Assembly (NCBI GenBank): GCA_964354215.1
Contig: CAYGYT010000002.1
Location: forward strand, 82,030-146,029
Origin: CAVRZR01 sp964354215
GTDB taxonomy: Bacteria > Actinomycetota > Coriobacteriia > Anaerosomatales > CAVRZR01
Direction: 5' to 3'
DNA: 64,000 bases
The translations under genes were made by a program, and so were the position numbers. Numbering within the stretch: the stretch's first letter is position 1; the number at the start of each line of letters is the position of its first letter. The notes beneath the pieces are model-generated. The model was given only the letters and a program-made list of their open reading frames with translations. It was not told where the DNA came from and did no database searches. This document shows, one piece after another, positions 50,119 through 59,557 of this stretch.

Positions 50119-50730
50119 ATGCGCAACGAGAGAGTACGGCTCACCGTCGAGATCGCGCTTTGTGTCGCCCTGGCTGCCGTGCTGAACCTGCCGGGATTGC
50201 GCTTCAGGCTGCCCATCAACATCGCTGGCGGCACCATCTCGCTCAACATGCTGCCGATCTTCGTGATCGCTCTGCGCCGAGGGCTTGTCCCGGGCATGAT
50301 CGCGGGCGCCATCTACGGGTGCGTTGACCTGCTCATAGACCCGTTCGTCGTACATCCGGTGCAGATGCTACTCGACTACCCGATCGCATACGCGCTTGCG
50401 GGGCTCGCGGGCCTCGGCTCACCTGTCTGGCATCGGTCCGTCGCGGCCGGCAGAATGGCCGAGGGCGAAACACTCGTGGTTCCCTTCCTCGTGCTCGGCG
50501 CTGCTGGTCGACTCGCAGCTCACTGGCTTTCGGGGGTCGTCTTCTTCGCCCAGAACGCCCCGAAGGGTCAGCCGGTATGGCTGTACTCGCTCGTCTACAA
50601 CGCAAGCTACGTCCTCCCGTCGCTCGTGCTCTCGGCGGCAGCGACACTCGCGGTCCTGCCTGTTCTCGAGCGAGCCGTTCCAAGCACACGAATCCCGGCC
50701 GGTTCCACGCCGAGCGCGGGCACGACGTGA
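50119..50730 (+). CDS. thiT: Thiamine ECF transporter S component ThiT
   Basis: 203 residues, about six membrane helices. The pattern LNMLPIFVIALRRG, GAIYGCVDLL and VHPVQMLLDYPIAYALAGLAG matches ThiT, the thiamine-binding S component of energy-coupling-factor transporters. The AGGTGGAG before the ATG at 50119 supports this start. The energising EcfAA'T genes are not in the window. It lies under the TPP riboswitch and overlaps thiN (GTGA). Confidence 0.88.
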   Translation: MRNERVRLTVEIALCVALAAVLNLPGLRFRLPINIAGGTISLNMLPIFVIALRRGLVPGMIAGAIYGCVDLLIDPFVVHPVQMLLDYPIAYALAGLAGLGSPVWHRSVAAGRMAEGETLVVPFLVLGAAGRLAAHWLSGVVFFAQNAPKGQPVWLYSLVYNASYVLPSLVLSAAATLAVLPVLERAVPSTRIPAGSTPSAGTT

Positions 50731-51410
50731 GGGCCCTCATCGTCGGCGCCGCTGCGGTCGCCAAAGGGCGCTTTCTCGCCGACCTCGCCGTGAGGTGCGA
50801 ACTGGTGATCGCCGCCGACGGCGGTGGAGGTGCCTGTCTTTCGGCGGGCGTTGCTCCGAATGTCGTTGTCGGAGACCTCGATTCCCTCGACGCCGCCGAT
50901 GAGCGCCGCCTTCGCACAACGGGAACGTCGTTCGTGATAGCACCTGCCGAGAAAGACGTGAGCGATTTCGATCTTGCCCTTGACGAGGCGCGAGACGCGG
51001 GGGCGACCGAGGTCTGGGCGACGGGTGTCTTCGGGCAGCGCCTCGATCACACGCTCGCCTCGATCGGCTCGCTCGTTCGTTGTGCCGACATGCGTCCCTC
51101 GGTCCGCGAACCGGACGTCACCGCCTGGCTGCTCTCTCACCTCGGCAGAAGCCGTCTCGCGCTCTGCGGCAAGGGCGAGATCGTATCGCTCTTCGCCGTG
51201 AGCCCGGGCGCAACGGTCAGCTGCGACGGGTACCGCTACCCGCTCGTACGCGAGACGCTCCCTGCGCTCGATTCGCGGGGTCTGAGCAACGTCATCGAGG
51301 CCGCAGTCGCCACCATTGAGGTGTTCGACGGCGCCGTCCTTGCCCTGTGTGTTTTGACGAACGGCATGCCGCCTGCTTCGGAGTGCGACACCCACAAGAG
51401 CAACGAGTGA
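50727..51410 (+). CDS. thiN: Thiamine pyrophosphokinase
   Basis: Converts imported thiamine to TPP. 227 residues with AADGGGGACL, VVGDLDSLDAADE and EKDVSDFDLAL, the catalytic and substrate segments, and a C-terminal beta domain ending in the substrate-binding S-N-V-I motif. The GTG overlaps the thiT stop, giving a thiamine salvage pair. Confidence 0.92.
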   Translation: MRALIVGAAAVAKGRFLADLAVRCELVIAADGGGGACLSAGVAPNVVVGDLDSLDAADERRLRTTGTSFVIAPAEKDVSDFDLALDEARDAGATEVWATGVFGQRLDHTLASIGSLVRCADMRPSVREPDVTAWLLSHLGRSRLALCGKGEIVSLFAVSPGATVSCDGYRYPLVRETLPALDSRGLSNVIEAAVATIEVFDGAVLALCVLTNGMPPASECDTHKSNE

Positions 51411-51429
51411 TATCCGTCACAGTACGGCG

Positions 51430-53301
51430 ATGGTCGGCGGGCATATACTCGTGCGGAAGGAGGGGGTCACAACGCCTCCGCTCGATCGCACGACACGAAT
51501 CGTACTTGCAAGCACCGCGGTCGCAGGCCTCCTGCTCGCATTCGCATCTGCGGTGACGGGTTCCGCTCTGCTCGCGTCCGTCTCGGCCGTGGCTTCCGCG
51601 ACCGCAGCAATGATCGCGATCGTCGCCGCCCGACGGACCGCGGCCGCTCCGTCACCATCGCGCAGGGCATCGCCACCACCACGCGCCGCACCTGCCCCGC
51701 GTGTGGACGGCACCCCGCCGCCCGTCATTCAGACGTCCGGGGCTCCCGGTCAACCGGCTAGTGGACCTCCAGCCGCACAGGCGTCTCGCCCCGTCCGCCT
51801 TGCGATGCCGAGGAGCGCCGACCCCGAGATCGTCCTTCAGGCGCTTTCCGAGGCGCTCGCCCGCGCGGGTCTCGTGGTAGCCGCGCATCTCTGGCTGCTC
51901 GACCCGGCGACCGACAGCCTACGCCTCGTTCACGCCACCGGCCCGCTCCCACCTGCCGCTCTGCCCGTCGCCCGCAGAGACACCGTCCTTGGGCGAGCGC
52001 TCGACGAGTCCACCGACGTCCTCGCTCCGCTCGTCCGGAAGCGAGGTGCCACGGCCGATGCGTCGTTCTGGCGCTTCGCTATGCCGGTGGAAGCAGGCGA
52101 GACGCGAGGAGTCGCGGCGATCGACTTCCAGGGAGAGGCCGAGCCGGACCGGTCACTGCTCATGGACGCGGCACCGCTCGCGCGAGGAGCACTCGTCGGC
52201 TCGCTGGCGCTGCACGTGGCGCGCCAGGAGACTGCTGCCGCGGGCGAGCTCCTCGAGGCGGCCCAGGACCTGTCGAGGCTGCTCGACCCGCCCGAGGTCG
52301 TCCGCACTATCCTGGTGCGCGGCATGCGTATGGCGGACGCTATCACCGGCAGCGTCATGCTGCTCGACCCGCTCACGGGCTCGCTCAGCATAGCCGCTGC
52401 TGAGGGGCTTCCGCCTGACGTGGTGAAATCCACCTCATTGCCGAAAGGCGAGGGGATCGCCGGGTGGGTCATCGCCTCAGGCGAGTCTCTGGTCGTCGAG
52501 GATCTTCCAGGCAGGAGCACTCGCAGTCGGCGCCACGGCGTCCGGACCGCCGTGTCGGTACCGATCGCCGACGTAGACGGCCTGGTCGGAGTGCTCAACG
52601 TCGGTTGCGGGACCTACAGCGCGCGGTTCTCGCAGGCCACGCTTGCGACGCTCGAGTCCCTCGGTCGCATCGGGGCCCTCGCGCTTCGGAACGCGCAGGC
52701 CGTTCGCCGGACAGGTGACCTGTACTTCGACACGCTCAAGACGCTCGCTCTCGCGCTTGAGACCAAGGATCCCTACTCGCACGGCGGCACGGAGCGCGTC
52801 GTCGGATGCGCCGTGGCACTCGGCGCTGCCATGGGCCTCGACGAATCCGAGTCGCGCTCGCTCGAGATCGCTGCGCTGCTCCACGACATCGGCATGATCG
52901 CCACCGGCGACGCGAGCAGCGTGAGGCACAGCCCGCTCAGCACCGTCGAGTGGGGCCTCCTCAAGATGCACCCAGTTGTGGCCGCCGAGCTCCTTCAGCA
53001 GGCACCGACGCTCGCGGACGTCGCGCCGATCGTGTATCACCACCACGAGCACTACGACGGCTCAGGTTATGCCGCGGGACTGGCAGGCGAGGACATCCCG
53101 CTTCCTGCGCGTGTGTTGTCCGTAGCCGATGCGTTTGTCGCGATGACCTCAGAGCGCTCGTACCGGCACGCCATGAGTCGAGAAGACGCGCTGGCAGAAC
53201 TGGACAGAGAAGCCGGTGCTCAGTTCGATCCGCACGTGGTCGCAGCATTTCACGACGTCTTGGATGCGGAGTCGACCGAAGCACCGGCCTGGTGTGCCTG
53301 A
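51430..53301 (+). CDS. Membrane-linked GAF/HD-GYP-like signalling protein
   Basis: About 623 residues. Two hydrophobic segments (residues about 25-65) are followed by a proline-rich linker, a weak GAF-like region (about 125-265), a clear GAF domain (about 280-430: GEGIAGWVIASGESLVVEDL) and an HD-GYP domain with ALLHDIGMIATGD and HHEHYDGSGYAAGL. HD-GYP proteins degrade cyclic-di-GMP; here the GYP is GYA, so activity is uncertain. The start is unclear: ATG 51430 and GTG 51451 are both possible. A TATACT (51444-51449) and AAGGAGGGGG (51457-51466) lie inside this region and do not fit either start well. Confidence 0.8.
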   Translation: MVGGHILVRKEGVTTPPLDRTTRIVLASTAVAGLLLAFASAVTGSALLASVSAVASATAAMIAIVAARRTAAAPSPSRRASPPPRAAPAPRVDGTPPPVIQTSGAPGQPASGPPAAQASRPVRLAMPRSADPEIVLQALSEALARAGLVVAAHLWLLDPATDSLRLVHATGPLPPAALPVARRDTVLGRALDESTDVLAPLVRKRGATADASFWRFAMPVEAGETRGVAAIDFQGEAEPDRSLLMDAAPLARGALVGSLALHVARQETAAAGELLEAAQDLSRLLDPPEVVRTILVRGMRMADAITGSVMLLDPLTGSLSIAAAEGLPPDVVKSTSLPKGEGIAGWVIASGESLVVEDLPGRSTRSRRHGVRTAVSVPIADVDGLVGVLNVGCGTYSARFSQATLATLESLGRIGALALRNAQAVRRTGDLYFDTLKTLALALETKDPYSHGGTERVVGCAVALGAAMGLDESESRSLEIAALLHDIGMIATGDASSVRHSPLSTVEWGLLKMHPVVAAELLQQAPTLADVAPIVYHHHEHYDGSGYAAGLAGEDIPLPARVLSVADAFVAMTSERSYRHAMSREDALAELDREAGAQFDPHVVAAFHDVLDAESTEAPAWCA

Positions 53302-53328
53302 CGCGGCTGCGCGGCCGCGCGAAAGCGG

Positions 53329-53517
53329 CTACGCGCGCTGTACCTTGCCCGCTTTCATGCACTTGGTGCACACGTTGATCTTGCAGACGTGACCGTCCAC
53401 CACCGCGGTCACCTTCTGGATGTTCGGACGAAACATCCGGTTGGTGACGCGATGCGAGTGGCTGACGTTGCGACCAGCCGCCGGGCTCTTCCCGCACACG
53501 GTGCACACTTTCGACAT
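53329..53517 (-). CDS. rpmB: 50S ribosomal protein L28
   Basis: 62 residues, starting MSKVCTVCGKSPAAGRNVSHS and including RMFRPNIQKV and CTKCMKAGKV. Two CXXC pairs make this the zinc-binding (C+) form of L28. An AAGGAG about seven bases upstream supports the ATG at 53517. A TGCTACCAT extended -10 box lies about 70 bases upstream. Confidence 0.96.
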   Translation of the reverse strand: MSKVCTVCGKSPAAGRNVSHSHRVTNRMFRPNIQKVTAVVDGHVCKINVCTKCMKAGKVQRA

Positions 53518-53745
53518 CCTCGGGCTCCTTGGTGATCTCGTGCCGCTCACACGACACGTGGGGATTCTGGAAGCAAAACGCAAGAGATGGTAGCACGCAG
53601 AGGGAAACGCGAGCAAACGCCGGCGGGCGGTCGCGACGCGACTCAGGGAGCTCGACGACACACGTGGCGAACACCCGCTCGTCCGCCCGAGTCTGCATCG
53701 ACCCTACGGTATACTGGGCCTGCGCTTGATCGCGGAGGGGTAATC

Positions 53746-53964
53746 GTGCAATCCGTCACCGGCGACATGCTCATCAGCGAAGTCCTCGTGAGTCGTCCTC
53801 GCGCTGCCGAGGTGTTCTCGCGCTTCGGTCTGGGGTGTCCAAGCTGCTTCGCAGCGAGCGTTGAGACCGTCTCGGCGGTCGCCATGATGCATGACGTATC
53901 CGTGAGTGAGCTTCTCCAAGAGCTCAATGCCGACGTAGAGCACTCCTCGGAGGATCTCACATGA
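53746..53964 (+). CDS. DUF1858 redox-disulfide domain protein
   Basis: 72 residues. The whole protein is the DUF1858 / hybrid-cluster-associated redox-disulfide domain (DMLISEVLVSRPRAAEVFSR, FGLGCPSCFAASVETVSA). The CPSC motif could be redox-active or bind metal. GGAGGGG at 53733-53739 supports the GTG at 53746, and a TATACT lies at 53710-53715. It overlaps the Asp23 gene (ATGA), so it is translated together with the FakA-type genes. The functional link is not known. Confidence 0.82.
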   Translation: MQSVTGDMLISEVLVSRPRAAEVFSRFGLGCPSCFAASVETVSAVAMMHDVSVSELLQELNADVEHSSEDLT

Positions 53965-54308
53965 CAGACGCAACGCCGGGATCCGTCCAGATAGCGAACG
54001 ACGTGCTTGCCGACATGGCCGGTTTCGCCGCGCTTGAGTGCTACGGCATCGTCGGCATGGCGAGCCCGACACTGCGCGACGGCGTCGCCCAGGCTCTCTC
54101 GCGGGAGAAGCTCCGCAAGGGCGTCCGAGTCACGAATGAGGATGCGGGCATTCGCGTCGATCTGTACGTGATCATCGAGCATGGGACTAACCTCACCGAG
54201 GTCTCGCACAACCTCGCCAACCGCGTGCGCTACGTGCTCACACATATGGCCGACATCCAGGTCACGGCGGTCGACGTGCACGTTCAAGGCGTCAAAGTCC
54301 GAAAATAG
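53961..54308 (+). CDS. Asp23/Gls24-family envelope-stress protein
   Basis: 115 residues, the small Asp23 (YloU) type: VQIANDVLADMAGFAALECYG, then GVRVTNEDAGIRVDLYVIIEHG and VTAVDVHVQGV. It commonly precedes the fakA gene in Firmicutes and Actinobacteria. The role is uncertain; Asp23 proteins sit at the membrane in staphylococci. It ends one base before the next gene. Confidence 0.9.
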   Translation: MTDATPGSVQIANDVLADMAGFAALECYGIVGMASPTLRDGVAQALSREKLRKGVRVTNEDAGIRVDLYVIIEHGTNLTEVSHNLANRVRYVLTHMADIQVTAVDVHVQGVKVRK

Positions 54309-54309
54309 G

Positions 54310-55974
54310 ATGCCGAAACCTGCCATGACCATCGCGAAGCGGGCAGCGGTCCTCGTCTCGGCAGCCGCGTCCGCCCTGAAGTCGCGCAAGGAAGATGTGA
54401 ACAAGCTCAACGTCTTCCCCGTGCCCGACGGCGATACCGGTACGAACATGTCGCTCACGATGGATGCCGTCGTGGCCGAACTCGACCGCCTCGGACCCGA
54501 CGCGCCAGTCGAAGACGTCTGCAAGGCCATTACCCACGCCTCGCTCATGGGGGCTCGCGGCAACTCCGGCGTCATTCTGAGCCAGATACTCCGCGGTTTG
54601 TGCGACGTGGCGGGCGATGCCGACGTGTTCGACACACGGTTCCTTGCCGAGGCTCTCGACCGTTCGGTCACCGTCGCGTTCCAGGCGGTCCGCAAACCCG
54701 TCGAAGGAACCATCCTTACCGTCCTGAGGGACGCGTGCAGCGCCGCGAAGGCAGCGGACAAGGCGGGGGAGGACATCGAAACCGCGCTTGCGCGAATCTC
54801 CGAAGCGGCCTTCGACTCGGTGCGCCGCACCCCCGAGCTGCTACCGGTGCTCAAGGAGAACGGCGTCGTGGACGCTGGAGGTTTCGGGCTTGCGATCCTG
54901 GCCGAGGGCTTCTCGGCGTCCTTCGCTGGCCAAGAGGCGCGTATCGCTGACTTCGCCGCGCAAGCCGAGCTGGAACTCCACATCCAGCCGGCCGACGACT
55001 GGGACGACACGGAGTATCTCTACTGCACGGAGTTCCTCCTCTTCGGCGACGCGCTCGACCGCGAGAGCCTGCTCGCCTACGTGGGTCGCGTCGGCGGCTC
55101 GGAACTCGTGGTCGGTGGCGCCACAGAGCTCAAGATCCACGTGCACACCGACGACCCGGCCGCAATCCTCGCTCATGTCTCGACGCTCGGCGAGGTGGCC
55201 GAAGTCCATATCAACAACATGCGCAGGCAGACGGCCTCGCGCTCCGCGTCGCTCCGCGCCGAAGCCGAAGGCGCGAGAAGGCACGCAGGGGGAGACGGCG
55301 ACGGTCCGACCGCGCCGCGCAAGCCCGTCGGGTTCGTCACCGTGGCGGTCGGCCAGGGCCTCAAAGACATCCTCTTGAGCCTCGGGGCGGATGTCGTGGT
55401 GAACGGCGGGCAGACGATGAACCCTTCTACTGCTGAGCTGCTCGAGGCCGTCGCCCAGGTGGATGCCGACAGCGTCGTCATCCTGCCGAACAATCGGAAC
55501 ATCGTTATGGCCGCCCAGCAGGTGATCGCGGTGGCCGATCGCCCCGTGGCGGTCGTTCCCACCGTCTCGGTCCCTCAGGCTTTCGCAGCTCTGCTTGCCT
55601 ACGAAGGCGGATCCGAGCTCGACGTCTCCGCGCAGGCGATGGCGCGCGCCGCGGCCGGCGTGCGCACGGGCGAGGTGACGACCGCCGTCAAGGACGCGGT
55701 CGGCAAGGTCGGCGCGATCAAGGAAGGGCAGATCATCGGGATTGCCGACGACGAAATCGAGGTCGTCGGCGACGACGTCCTCGACGTCGCGCTCGTCCTG
55801 GCCGGCATCCTCCTCGACGATGTGGACACGCTCACCGTTCTCGCCGGCTCCGACTTGGAGGACGAGCGCCTCGCCCGACTCGAGGTGCGGCTGCGCGAGG
55901 CGTTCCCGGCGGTCGAGATCGAGTCACATCGCGGAGAACAACCGCTCTATCCGATCATCATGGCTGCCGAGTAG
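54310..55974 (+). CDS. fakA: Fatty acid kinase FakA-like / DAK domain protein
   Basis: 554 residues. N-terminal DhaL-type kinase domain (LNVFPVPDGDTGTNMSLTM, MGARGNSGVILSQILRG, GTILTVLRDA), a middle domain and a DegV-like C-terminal domain (PNNRNIVMAAQQ). It phosphorylates fatty acids bound to FakB/DegV proteins; the acyl-phosphate is a substrate for PlsX/PlsY. The DegV-family gene directly downstream and plsX 5.5 kb away give strong context. A DhaL of a dihydroxyacetone kinase is much less likely because of the fused C-terminal domain. Confidence 0.88.
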   Translation: MPKPAMTIAKRAAVLVSAAASALKSRKEDVNKLNVFPVPDGDTGTNMSLTMDAVVAELDRLGPDAPVEDVCKAITHASLMGARGNSGVILSQILRGLCDVAGDADVFDTRFLAEALDRSVTVAFQAVRKPVEGTILTVLRDACSAAKAADKAGEDIETALARISEAAFDSVRRTPELLPVLKENGVVDAGGFGLAILAEGFSASFAGQEARIADFAAQAELELHIQPADDWDDTEYLYCTEFLLFGDALDRESLLAYVGRVGGSELVVGGATELKIHVHTDDPAAILAHVSTLGEVAEVHINNMRRQTASRSASLRAEAEGARRHAGGDGDGPTAPRKPVGFVTVAVGQGLKDILLSLGADVVVNGGQTMNPSTAELLEAVAQVDADSVVILPNNRNIVMAAQQVIAVADRPVAVVPTVSVPQAFAALLAYEGGSELDVSAQAMARAAAGVRTGEVTTAVKDAVGKVGAIKEGQIIGIADDEIEVVGDDVLDVALVLAGILLDDVDTLTVLAGSDLEDERLARLEVRLREAFPAVEIESHRGEQPLYPIIMAAE

Positions 55975-55994
55975 ACAGCCCGAGAGGGGACGTC

Positions 55995-56849
55995 GTGCCA
56001 CACGTAGGTCTCGTCTGTGACAGCACCTGCGACTTGGCGCCCGAGTGGCTTGCCGAGCATGGCGTTCGCATGGTCCCGCTCCGCGTGCTCTTTGGCGAAG
56101 AGGCACACCTCGACTGGGTCGACATGCATCCGGACGAGTTCTTCGCCCGTCTCGCTTCCTCCCCGGTCCTTCCAACGACATCGCAGCCCTCACCAGCCGA
56201 TTTCGAGCGTGCCTACGCTGAGCTTGCAGCGCAGGGATGCGACTCGATCGTGTCCATCCACCTGACCGCACCACTCTCGGGGACGTTCGAGTCCGCCACG
56301 ATGGCCGCTCAGACGTCGGCGCTGCCGGTCGATGTCGTGGACACCAAACTCGTCTCGCAGGCGGTCGGGCTCGTCGTCAAGAAGGCCATCGCTCTCAGGG
56401 ATTCCGGCGCGACTGCCGAGGAGATTGCCTCCGACTGCCGCGCCACGGCCGCCGCCACGCGGCTGTTCTTCGTGCTCAACACGCTCGAGTACCTCGTCAA
56501 GGGTGGCCGAGCGGGCAAAGCCCAGGGTCTGGCGGCATCGCTGCTCAACATCAAGCCGATCCTCCGCTTCAACAGTGAGGGGACGATCGAGCCGTTCATG
56601 AAGGTGAAAGGGACGCGCAAGGCACTGGCCGAGCTGGCCGCGCACACTGCAGAGGAGTCCCGGTCGTCCGGTCGGCTCCGCCTTGCGATACTGCACGCCG
56701 AGAGTCCGGAGCTTGCTGACGAGCTGGTCGCCGCGCTCGACGCTGCCGGCGCCGACTACGAGCTCGACTCGATCGGCCTGGTGGGAGCGGTCATCGGCAC
56801 CTATGCGGGGCCGGGGGCTGTCGGGCTGGCCTACTACCCGCTCGGCTAG
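55995..56849 (+). CDS. DegV-family fatty-acid-binding protein (FakB-type)
   Basis: 284 residues. VCDSTCDLAPEWLAEHGV at the N-terminus, the TSQPSPADFERAY motif, the SIHLTAPLSGTF segment and LEYLVKGGRAGK are DegV signatures. The conserved serine/threonine residues hold the fatty-acid carboxylate. It delivers fatty acid to the kinase encoded just upstream. GAGAGGGGACGTC precedes the GTG start. Confidence 0.92.
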   Translation: MPHVGLVCDSTCDLAPEWLAEHGVRMVPLRVLFGEEAHLDWVDMHPDEFFARLASSPVLPTTSQPSPADFERAYAELAAQGCDSIVSIHLTAPLSGTFESATMAAQTSALPVDVVDTKLVSQAVGLVVKKAIALRDSGATAEEIASDCRATAAATRLFFVLNTLEYLVKGGRAGKAQGLAASLLNIKPILRFNSEGTIEPFMKVKGTRKALAELAAHTAEESRSSGRLRLAILHAESPELADELVAALDAAGADYELDSIGLVGAVIGTYAGPGAVGLAYYPLG

Positions 56850-56858
56850 GGAACGCGC

Positions 56859-58979
56859 GTGAGTCGCGTCGCACCGATCTCGGATCGTGCCGGCGCACTC
56901 GCAGCGTGGGGGGCGCCGGTCGAGCGGGTTCGCCTCGTTGACCGGGCGCGCGCCGACCTCCTCGGCAAGCTCGGGATCGAGTCCGTGGGCGACCTCGTGC
57001 GCCACTACCCGTTTCGCTACCTCGACCTCACACGCGTTGAGACGCTCGCCGCCGTGCAGATCGGCACCGAAGCGACTGTCGTGGGACGGGTCCACGAGGT
57101 GAGGGTAAAGAAGCCCAAGCCGCGCCTGACCATCGTCGAGATTGCGATCGTCGACGGCACCGGCGTGCTCCTCGGGGTGTGGTTCAATCAGCCGTACCGC
57201 GCGCAGCAGTTCGGTCCCGGCGATCGCGTCGCCTTCGCCGGCCGCGTTGCCATGGGGTTCGAGGGCATCAAGCAGATCCAGAGTCCCTACGTCGAGAAGC
57301 TTCCCGCGGACGACGATCCCGCGCGGCTCGCACACGTCATGCCCGTCCACCGAACCACCGAAGGTCTGTCGGTGAACTGGCTCAGACGGCTTGTCTCCAA
57401 CGCCGTTGAGGACTACGCCGACGTACCCGACCATCTACCGGTCGATCTGCGTTTGGAGCATTCGCTCATGCCGTACGGCATCGCGCTTCAGCAGATCCAT
57501 TTCCCGGACGACATCGCGACGGCAGCCGAAGCACGGCGGCGCCTCGCATTCGACGAGTTGCTGGTGCTCCAGGTCGGCCTCGCCCGTCGGCGCTACTCGG
57601 CCACCCAGGAACGCGCCGGGATCAAGCACACCGACGCGGGCCCGGCGCTCGCATCGCTTCGCGCGTCGCTCCCGTTCGAACCGACCCAGGACCAGCGCGT
57701 CGCCATCGCAGAGGTGCTCGCGGACATGGTGTCGACGCGCCCTATGAACCGAATGCTCCTAGGCGACGTCGGCACGGGCAAGACCCTCGTGGCCGCTCAC
57801 GCGCTCTGTGCGACAGCGGATACCGGCATGCAGGCCGCGATGATGGCTCCCACCGAAGTGCTGGCGATCCAGTACGCCGAGAAGGTCGGGCCCCTTCTTG
57901 ATGCAGTCGGCGTCCGGTGGGCACTCCTCACCGGTTCGACGCCTGCGGTCGAGCGGCGCGCCATACTCTCGGCAGCCGCCGAGGGCGAGCTCTCCGTCCT
58001 TTTCGGAACGCACGCACTCCTCGAGCAGTCGGTCACCCTGAAACGGCTCTCCCTCGCGATCGTCGATGAGCAACACCGCTTCGGTGTCGGCCAGCGCCTT
58101 GGACTCCGGGCGAAGGGTGCTGCGGCCGACCTGCTCGTTATGACCGCGACACCCATACCGCGCTCGCTCGCGCTGACCCTCTACGGCGACCTCGACACGT
58201 CGTACCTCCGAACCCGGCCCACGAGTGCGAGTGGCGCCTCGACGGTGACGACTCGTCTGGTGCCTCACGCGGGTCGAGCACACGCGTACGATTGCGTGCG
58301 CGAGGAGGTGCGCGCGGGGCGCCAAGCCTACGTCGTGTGCGCTCTCGTGGAGGAAGGCGCGCGCGAGACCGAGGCCAAGGCGGCGACGAAGGAAGCCGAG
58401 AGACTCCGTACCGAGATCTTTCCGGACGTGCGGGTCGGCTTGCTCACCGGCAGGATGCGACCCGCCGAGAAGGCGTCAGTGATGCGCGACTTCCGCGACG
58501 GCCTCATCGATGTCCTTGTCTCGACAACCGTCATCGAGGTTGGCATCGACGTCCCGAACGCAACACTCATGATCGTCGAGGACGCCGAGCGCTTCGGCCT
58601 AGCCCAACTCCACCAGCTGCGTGGCCGGATCGGACGAGGGGGACATCCGGGGGAGTTCCTGCTGTTCGCCGATGCTCGGACGCAGGAGAGTCGCGAGCGT
58701 ATGGAGGCCATCGCGACCACGAACGATGGCTTCGAGCTCGCCGAGTACGACCTTAGGCTCCGCGGCGAAGGACAGCTGCTCGGCGAGCGTCAGCACGGGA
58801 TGCCCGAACTTCGGCTCGCTTCGATCGTTGCGGACGCCGACCTCCTCGAGACAGCGCGCTCGGACGCCACCGCCCTCGTAGCGGCCGATCCGCACCTCAC
58901 GCGGCCCGAGCACGCGCCACTCCGCCGCCTCGTCGAGCAGTCGTTCGCGCGGGATTGGGAGTGGGTGAGCAGCGGGTGA
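56859..58979 (+). CDS. recG: ATP-dependent DNA helicase RecG
   Basis: Processes Holliday junctions and stalled forks. 706 residues with the N-terminal wedge domain (OB fold, about 70-150) and helicase motifs: LLGDVGTGKTLVA (Walker A), IVDEQHRFGVGQR (DEQH), TATPIPRSLALT, VSTTVIEVGIDVPNATLM and LHQLRGRIGRGG. Length and order fit the family. The GTGA overlap with rsmD shows one transcript. Confidence 0.96.
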   Translation: MSRVAPISDRAGALAAWGAPVERVRLVDRARADLLGKLGIESVGDLVRHYPFRYLDLTRVETLAAVQIGTEATVVGRVHEVRVKKPKPRLTIVEIAIVDGTGVLLGVWFNQPYRAQQFGPGDRVAFAGRVAMGFEGIKQIQSPYVEKLPADDDPARLAHVMPVHRTTEGLSVNWLRRLVSNAVEDYADVPDHLPVDLRLEHSLMPYGIALQQIHFPDDIATAAEARRRLAFDELLVLQVGLARRRYSATQERAGIKHTDAGPALASLRASLPFEPTQDQRVAIAEVLADMVSTRPMNRMLLGDVGTGKTLVAAHALCATADTGMQAAMMAPTEVLAIQYAEKVGPLLDAVGVRWALLTGSTPAVERRAILSAAAEGELSVLFGTHALLEQSVTLKRLSLAIVDEQHRFGVGQRLGLRAKGAAADLLVMTATPIPRSLALTLYGDLDTSYLRTRPTSASGASTVTTRLVPHAGRAHAYDCVREEVRAGRQAYVVCALVEEGARETEAKAATKEAERLRTEIFPDVRVGLLTGRMRPAEKASVMRDFRDGLIDVLVSTTVIEVGIDVPNATLMIVEDAERFGLAQLHQLRGRIGRGGHPGEFLLFADARTQESRERMEAIATTNDGFELAEYDLRLRGEGQLLGERQHGMPELRLASIVADADLLETARSDATALVAADPHLTRPEHAPLRRLVEQSFARDWEWVSSG

Positions 58980-59557
58980 GGATCGTGGCGGGCGAATTCA
59001 AGGGCCACCCGATCGCCGCCCCGAAAGGACGCTCGACACGTCCGACCGCCGATCGAGTCCGAGAGGGGCTCTTCAGCGCCCTGACATCGCGCCTGGGATC
59101 CGACCTCGGCGGCGGCACGGTGCTCGACGCGTTCGCCGGCAGTGGTGCCCTTGGGCTCGAAGCGCTCTCTAGAGGAGCGCTTCGAGCTACGTTCGTGGAG
59201 AAGAGCCGGGGCGCCGCTCGCGCTTTGCGGGCAAACGTCGCCTCACTTTCAGTCCGGGACCGCGCGGTTATCGTCGACGGAGACGTGCGCGTGGCTGCCA
59301 AGAGAGGCGGGCTCCCGGGCGCGCCCTTCTCGTTGCTCTTTCTGGACCCTCCCTATAGAATCGAGCAATCCGAGGTCAGGGCGGTTATCGAGGCCCTTCT
59401 GTGCACGGAGAGCCTGGTCGAGGGGGCCATCATCGTGTGGGAGCACGACGCACACGACAGCACCCAATGGCCGAGCTCGATCGGGCAGTCGTTCGAGCTT
59501 ACGTACGGCACGACGAGAATCGATGCAGGTGTCTACGGGAGGGGAGACGCGACGTGA
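58976..59557 (+). CDS. rsmD: 16S rRNA (guanine966-N2)-methyltransferase
   Basis: 193 residues. VRIVAGEFKGHPIAAP with TRPTADRVREGLFSAL, DAFAGSGALGLEALSRG (SAM site) and LFLDPPYRIEQ (the D-P-P-Y catalytic motif) identify RsmD. The recG-rsmD-coaD order is widespread. Both neighbours overlap by 4 bp. Confidence 0.94.
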   Translation: MRIVAGEFKGHPIAAPKGRSTRPTADRVREGLFSALTSRLGSDLGGGTVLDAFAGSGALGLEALSRGALRATFVEKSRGAARALRANVASLSVRDRAVIVDGDVRVAAKRGGLPGAPFSLLFLDPPYRIEQSEVRAVIEALLCTESLVEGAIIVWEHDAHDSTQWPSSIGQSFELTYGTTRIDAGVYGRGDAT

